From an uncultured Lachnospiraceae bacterium (GTDB lineage: Bacteria; Bacillota; Clostridia; Lachnospirales; Lachnospiraceae): 9,488 bases of DNA. The notes beneath the pieces are model-generated. The model saw nothing but the letters and a program-made list of their open reading frames with translations. It ran no database searches and was not told where the DNA came from. A program made the position numbers and the translations under genes. This document shows positions 5,621 through 9,488 of the stretch, piece by piece; positions within the stretch are counted from its first letter, which is position 1; every line of letters starts with the position of its first letter. The stretch lies in contig CANQCX010000063.1 in assembly GCA_947591115.1 (NCBI GenBank), forward strand, positions 1 through 9,488. Direction: 5' to 3'.

Positions 5621-7675
5621 ATGGAAGATCAAACGTTTGTGGAACGGATCAATGAAGAATTAAAAGAACGGCTTTCGCTGATAACGGAGCGTTTGGAGGA
5701 GATTGCGGAAAATCCCGGTCTTCGGCCGCCGTACGCTTCTTTTTTTCGGGAAGCGGCAAACGCCCTGCTGCTGCAGCACAGCGTTTTTCGCATGGCGCAG
5801 ACGCAGGAATTATCCAAGCTTACCATAGAACAGGCGCAAAAGCAGAACCGCGCGCTGTATCCGGACGAGGATCTCAAGCATTACGAATGCAGCTTTGCAA
5901 ATCCGGCATACGCCGCAGAGCAGATGGGCGGAGAGCTCGGACCGCTGCTGTCCGCCGTTTTTGTAAAAATACAGAGCCGGATCCCTTATGTGTTTGCGGG
6001 AAATTCCCAATATCTTTGTATTTTTTCGGAGCTTCTGGTTGAATTATATAACTGCATGGAAGATGAAGACTCCAAAACGCCTGCGGTGCTGAAAGAACGG
6101 ATCGCTTCTTTTATGCACGACAATACGGAGGTATTTCATCGGGATCAGCTTGCAGAACTGTTTTTTCCGGAGTATGATCGCAATATCCGCATTTTGATGG
6201 AAGCGGATCTGACCACTCCGGCGTATCTGTACCGTTACGGTAAATTTGTCGGGGAAAACGAAACGAAAAGCGCCGCATACTTCAACAGCCTTTCCGAAGA
6301 AAAAATCCGGAAAATGGCGGCGACTTACACCGAAGGGTATCGTTTGGGATTTGAGACGACGGGGAAAGACCTCAGGATCAAAACAACGGTGGAGCTCCGT
6401 TATCCGCTGGGGTTTGAACGCATGGTAAGAGAGGCTGTCCGCAATTTTGAAAAGATGGGACTTCAGCCGGTCTTAAAACCGTATTCTACGCCTTTGAACC
6501 GGCAGTATGAGTATGACCATAAGGAGGACGCCGCGCTTTGGCTGGATAAGTCTTATGTGGAGAGAAGTCTGGAGGTCTACCATACCGTATTTGAGGAATA
6601 TCAGGCACAGGCGGCGGGATATGCGGGGCCGGCGGTCATCGAGGTGTTTGGGGAAACGCCGTTTTCTCCGGTGCAGAAACCGGAAAATCTCCGCTATTCC
6701 AAACAGCAGCAGCCGCTTGCGGTAGAGCATACGAGCCGGTTTTCCCAGATGATGAACCGGTATATTCATGGAGAGGAGCGCAGCTTTACCATTATCGCGT
6801 ATCCCATTCCGGCGATCGGCGCGCAGTACGAAGAAATTTTTGAGGAAACCGTAAAGATCAATACGCTTGACTATATGCTTTACCGAAAGATGCAGCAGAA
6901 GCTCATCGATGTACTGGACACCGCGGAATATGTGCATATTCAGGGGACGAACGGAAATCGGACGGATTTGATGGTGCGGATTTATCCGCTGTCCGATCCG
7001 CAGAAGGAAACGGCGTTTGAAAACTGCGTTGCGGATGTCAACATTCCGGTGGGAGAAGTGTTTACCACTCCGGTGCTTTCCGGTACAAACGGGAAGCTGC
7101 ATGTCCGTCAGGTTTATCTGAACGGACTGGATTACCGCGATCTGGAATTGGATTTTACGGACGGCATGATTACCCGTTATACATGCGCCAATTTTTTGGA
7201 GGAGGAAAAAAACCAAAACTATATCAGGGACAATGTTCTGATGCACCATGAAACGCTGCCTTTGGGCGAATTCGCCATCGGCACGAACACAACGGCGTAC
7301 TGCATGGCGCGCAGATTCCGGATCGCGGATAAGCTGCCGATCCTGATTGCAGAAAAAACCGGTCCGCATTTTGCGGTCGGAGATACCTGCTATACGTATG
7401 ATGAGGATCATATGACTTATAATCCGGACGGAAAAGCGATCGTGGCGCGTGATAATGAACGCTCCATTTTACGAAAAAGCGATCCCGATAAGGCGTATTA
7501 CAACTGTCATACGGATATTACCATCCCGTATGATGAATTGGGAAAAATTACCGTCATTCAAAAGGATGCAGTTGAGATCAATATTCTGGAAAACGGCCGT
7601 TTTACGGTACCGGGGACAGAAGAATTAAATAAACCACTAGAGGAGGAAGAAAAATGGCACAGGTTGGAATTGTAA
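5621..7675 (+). CDS. M29-family aminopeptidase with long N-terminal extension
   Basis: The 684-residue protein contains a C-terminal thermophilic-aminopeptidase (M29, AmpS/AmpT-like) metalloprotease domain from about residue 230. M29 enzymes are cytosolic exopeptidases that use two metal ions to remove N-terminal residues. Likely metal ligands in family order: Glu479 in GEVFTTP, Glu550 in LGEFAIG, His583 in GPHFAVGD, and His630 and Asp632 in the C-terminal HxD. Known M29 proteins are about 370-420 residues, so the first 230 are extra. They look mainly helical (for example INEELKERLSLITERLEEI, 10-28) and I do not recognise them. There is no signal peptide. The start has AGGAGG at 5610-5615. 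The final acidic residues (EEEE, 674-677) are encoded by the purE ribosome binding site, and the gene overlaps purE by 22 bases. Whether it is an active peptidase is inferred from the conserved ligands. Confidence 0.84.
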   Translation: MEDQTFVERINEELKERLSLITERLEEIAENPGLRPPYASFFREAANALLLQHSVFRMAQTQELSKLTIEQAQKQNRALYPDEDLKHYECSFANPAYAAEQMGGELGPLLSAVFVKIQSRIPYVFAGNSQYLCIFSELLVELYNCMEDEDSKTPAVLKERIASFMHDNTEVFHRDQLAELFFPEYDRNIRILMEADLTTPAYLYRYGKFVGENETKSAAYFNSLSEEKIRKMAATYTEGYRLGFETTGKDLRIKTTVELRYPLGFERMVREAVRNFEKMGLQPVLKPYSTPLNRQYEYDHKEDAALWLDKSYVERSLEVYHTVFEEYQAQAAGYAGPAVIEVFGETPFSPVQKPENLRYSKQQQPLAVEHTSRFSQMMNRYIHGEERSFTIIAYPIPAIGAQYEEIFEETVKINTLDYMLYRKMQQKLIDVLDTAEYVHIQGTNGNRTDLMVRIYPLSDPQKETAFENCVADVNIPVGEVFTTPVLSGTNGKLHVRQVYLNGLDYRDLELDFTDGMITRYTCANFLEEEKNQNYIRDNVLMHHETLPLGEFAIGTNTTAYCMARRFRIADKLPILIAEKTGPHFAVGDTCYTYDEDHMTYNPDGKAIVARDNERSILRKSDPDKAYYNCHTDITIPYDELGKITVIQKDAVEINILENGRFTVPGTEELNKPLEEEEKWHRLEL
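7641..7646 (+). promoter_or_regulatory. Ribosome binding site of purE inside the peptidase gene
   Basis: AGGAGG sits seven bases before the purE ATG and lies wholly inside the peptidase reading frame, where it forms part of a run of glutamate codons. Its strength fixes the purE start at 7654 and would allow either coupled or independent initiation. Confidence 0.85.
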
Positions 7676-8154
7676 TGGGAAGCGATTCGGATATGCCGGT
7701 AATGGCAAAGGCAGCCGATATTTTAGAGGAGCTGGGCGTCAGCTATGAAATGACGATCATTTCCGCGCATCGGGAACCGGATGTGTTTTTTGAGTATGCG
7801 AAAACCGCAGAGGAGAAGGGATATAAGGTCATCATCGCGGGAGCGGGCATGGCGGCGCATCTTCCGGGCATGTGCGCGGCGATCTTTCCGATGCCGGTCA
7901 TCGGAATTCCGATGCACACCACGTCTTTGGGCGGAAGAGACAGCCTTTACAGCATCGTTCAGATGCCGACCGGAATTCCGGTAGCAACGGTCGCGATCAA
8001 CGGCGGCGCAAATGCGGGAATCCTCGCAGCCAAGATACTGGCAACCTCCGATGCGGCTCTGCTGGAACGGTTAAAAGCGTATTCCGAGAATTTAAAAGAA
8101 CAGGTAAAAGCCAAAGATGCGCGGCTGAAGGAAGTCGGATATAAAAATTATTAA
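7654..8154 (+). CDS. purE: N5-carboxyaminoimidazole ribonucleotide mutase
   Basis: Class I PurE converts N5-CAIR (made by PurK) to CAIR in purine synthesis; the enzyme is a cytosolic octamer in known cases. The 166 residues match the usual length of about 160-170. Motifs: GSDSD (9-13), SAHREPD with His39 (37-43), GAGMAAHLPGM (63-73), DSLYSIVQMPTGIPV (96-110) and INGGANAGILAAKIL (115-129). The last motif looks about two residues shorter than in E. coli PurE, which I take as normal variation. The AHREPD and AAHLPG pattern fits class I rather than the animal-like class II, which uses CO2 and AIR directly. The gene overlaps the peptidase gene by 22 bases and is followed by a terminator. No purK or other pur gene is in the window. 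Confidence 0.96.
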   Translation: MAQVGIVMGSDSDMPVMAKAADILEELGVSYEMTIISAHREPDVFFEYAKTAEEKGYKVIIAGAGMAAHLPGMCAAIFPMPVIGIPMHTTSLGGRDSLYSIVQMPTGIPVATVAINGGANAGILAAKILATSDAALLERLKAYSENLKEQVKAKDARLKEVGYKNY

Positions 8155-8160
8155 AACAAT

Positions 8161-8188
8161 CAGGGCATATTCGGTATGTCCTGTTTTT
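8161..8188 (+). terminator. Intrinsic terminator after purE
   Basis: CAGGGCATA (8161-8169) pairs with TATGTCCTG (8175-8183) as a nine-base stem with one G-T wobble and a TTCGG loop, followed at once by TTTTT (8184-8188). It starts six bases after the purE stop codon and should end the pyrE-purE transcript. Confidence 0.9.
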
Positions 8189-8244
8189 ACTGTCATGGTA
8201 TGCAGAAAGTAATTGCTTTGTAATGATGCAAAAGAGGAAGAAAA

Positions 8245-9488
8245 ATGGAAAATAAAACAATGATGCAGTATTTTGAATGGTATCTGCCGGAGGACGGACT
8301 GCTGTGGAAACGTGTGGCGGCACAGGCGGGAGCATTGAAGGAAAACGGAATCCGGATGGTGTGGCTGCCGCCGGCTTACAAAGGAGCGGCAGGAAGCAAA
8401 AGCGTTGGATATGATGTGTACGATACCTATGATCTGGGCGAATTTGATCAGAAAGGCTCCGTTGCCACCAAATACGGAACAAAGGAAGAATATCTTGCGG
8501 CGGTTGCCGCGCTGCAGGCGCAGGGAATCGAGGTGCTTGCCGACGTGGTACTCAATCATATGATGGGCGCGGACGGTACGGAAACGGTTCGGGTAGAAGA
8601 AGACGCCGCAAATGATCGGGAAAAGGAGATCGGCGAGCGCACCATTACCGCGTGGACAAAGTTTGATTTTCCGGGACGGGGAGGAAAGTACTCCGATAAG
8701 AAATGGGATGCTTCCGATTTCAGCGGAACCGATTGGGACGAAGCGAAGAAGCAGAACGGAATCTTCTGCTTTCAAGGGAAAACATGGAATCGTGAAACCG
8801 ATACGGAAAACGGAAACTATGATTATCTGATGGGCGCGGATCTGGATACGGATAATCCCGACACCGTAAAAGCGGTAACCGATTGGGGCAAGTGGTATCT
8901 GGATACGGTACATATGGATGGCTTCCGGCTGGATGCGGTCAAGCATATCAGCTTTGATTTTTATCGGGAATGGTTAAAAGAAATGAGGGCGCACAAAGGA
9001 AACCGCTTTTTTGCAGTCGGGGAATACTGGTCGAAGGAGCTGGGGAAGCTGACGCATTATCTGGATGTGACGAAAAACAGTCTTTCGCTGTTTGACGTTC
9101 CGCTGCATTTTGCGTTTTTGAAGGCGGCAACCTCCAACGGCGCGTTTGATATGGGCGGTATTTTTAACGGGACGCTGACGCAGGTACGGCCGGACAATTC
9201 CGTAACGTTTGTGGACAATCACGATACCCAGCCGGGACAGGCGCTGGTTTCCTTTATACCGGCGTGGTTTAAGCCGATTGCCTATGCGCTGATCCTGCTT
9301 AGGGACAAGGGACTTCCATGCGTATTTTACGGGGATTATTACGGAATCCCGCACGATGGGATTCCGGCGGTCTTCGGACTGAAAAAAATGTGCCGCATAC
9401 GTGCGGAATACGCATACGGAAGCCAGAAGGATTATTTGGATGACAGCTCCGTTGTCGGCTTTACCAGAAGCGGGGACAAGGAGCATCC
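8245..9488 (+). CDS. Alpha-amylase, GH13 subfamily 5-like, cytoplasmic (partial, 3' end missing)
   Basis: An open frame from the ATG at 8245 runs off the right edge after 414 complete codons. It closely follows the liquefying alpha-amylase pattern (B. licheniformis AmyL, E. coli AmyA), enzymes that cut internal alpha-1,4 bonds in starch, glycogen or maltodextrins. Motifs in order: QYFEWYLP (8-15), the conserved region DVVLNH (100-105), DGFRLDAVKHI (225-235) with nucleophile Asp230, GEYW with acid/base Glu260, and FVDNHDTQPG (322-331) with Asp327. Calcium-site residues such as Asn104 and the LMGADLDTDNPD block (195-206) are present. Full members have about 480-490 residues, so roughly 70 are missing. 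The protein starts MENKTMMQYFEW with no signal peptide, so it should act inside the cell, probably on glycogen or imported dextrins. GAGGAAG at 8234-8240 is the ribosome binding site. The terminator upstream makes this a separate unit, but I see no convincing promoter in the 56 bases between. Confidence 0.95.
   Translation, partial: MENKTMMQYFEWYLPEDGLLWKRVAAQAGALKENGIRMVWLPPAYKGAAGSKSVGYDVYDTYDLGEFDQKGSVATKYGTKEEYLAAVAALQAQGIEVLADVVLNHMMGADGTETVRVEEDAANDREKEIGERTITAWTKFDFPGRGGKYSDKKWDASDFSGTDWDEAKKQNGIFCFQGKTWNRETDTENGNYDYLMGADLDTDNPDTVKAVTDWGKWYLDTVHMDGFRLDAVKHISFDFYREWLKEMRAHKGNRFFAVGEYWSKELGKLTHYLDVTKNSLSLFDVPLHFAFLKAATSNGAFDMGGIFNGTLTQVRPDNSVTFVDNHDTQPGQALVSFIPAWFKPIAYALILLRDKGLPCVFYGDYYGIPHDGIPAVFGLKKMCRIRAEYAYGSQKDYLDDSSVVGFTRSGDKEH

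Noticed and set aside
6473..7411. A 312-codon open frame on the minus strand over the M29 gene
   Set aside because: It is a shadow of the peptidase gene: no ribosome binding site of note, no domain pattern, and it lies wholly within a well-supported coding region.
8186..8215. TTTACT and TAATTG at 18-base spacing as a promoter for the amylase
   Set aside because: Both boxes match the consensus poorly, and the first overlaps the T-tract of the terminator. A promoter must exist nearby, but this one is not convincing.
8092..8946. A 284-codon minus-strand frame across the purE end and the amylase start
   Set aside because: It crosses a clear terminator and lies antisense to two recognised genes; the protein has no recognisable family pattern.

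Overview
The window (9,488 bases) looks like chromosomal DNA of a Gram-positive anaerobe of the class Clostridia, most likely Lachnospiraceae. The basis is the two-subunit class 1B dihydroorotate dehydrogenase (pyrK-pyrD), the tightly packed genes with strong AGGAGG-type ribosome binding sites, the moderate GC content, and the style of the accessory proteins (VanZ-like, M29 peptidase, GHSKG hydrolase). This taxonomic call is inference; there is no rRNA or other marker in the window.

Layout. Positions 1-2815 carry the end of a forward pyrimidine operon: the last 54 codons of a dihydroorotase (pyrC), then pyrF, pyrK and pyrD, with gaps of 27 and 11 bases and a one-base overlap. Positions 2805-3917 hold one gene on the opposite strand, a predicted serine hydrolase of the DUF2974 (Mbeg1-like) type. 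Its stop codon overlaps the end of pyrD tail to tail. Positions 3918-4108 form a divergent promoter region that drives the hydrolase leftward and pyrE rightward. Positions 4109-8154 form a second forward operon: pyrE, a VanZ-like membrane protein, a small three-helix membrane protein, a long M29-family aminopeptidase and purE. It closes with a clear intrinsic terminator at 8161-8188. From 8245 to the right edge is a cytoplasmic GH13 alpha-amylase, cut off by the window.

How the genes work together. PyrC makes dihydroorotate, PyrD with PyrK oxidises it to orotate, PyrE adds PRPP to give OMP, and PyrF decarboxylates OMP to UMP. The window therefore covers steps 3 to 6 of UMP synthesis. PurE is the N5-CAIR mutase of purine synthesis. 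The two membrane proteins and the peptidase between pyrE and purE have no known link to nucleotides; co-transcription is inferred from overlaps and short gaps.

Most of the window is ordinary housekeeping sequence. The points worth a second look are the antisense hydrolase that interrupts the pyr cluster, an 8-bp perfect dyad centred exactly on the pyrD/hydrolase stop-codon overlap, the unusual pyrE-vanZ-TM-peptidase-purE operon, and an extra N-terminal region of about 230 residues on the M29 peptidase. I see no CRISPR array, insertion sequence, tRNA, rRNA or phage gene.
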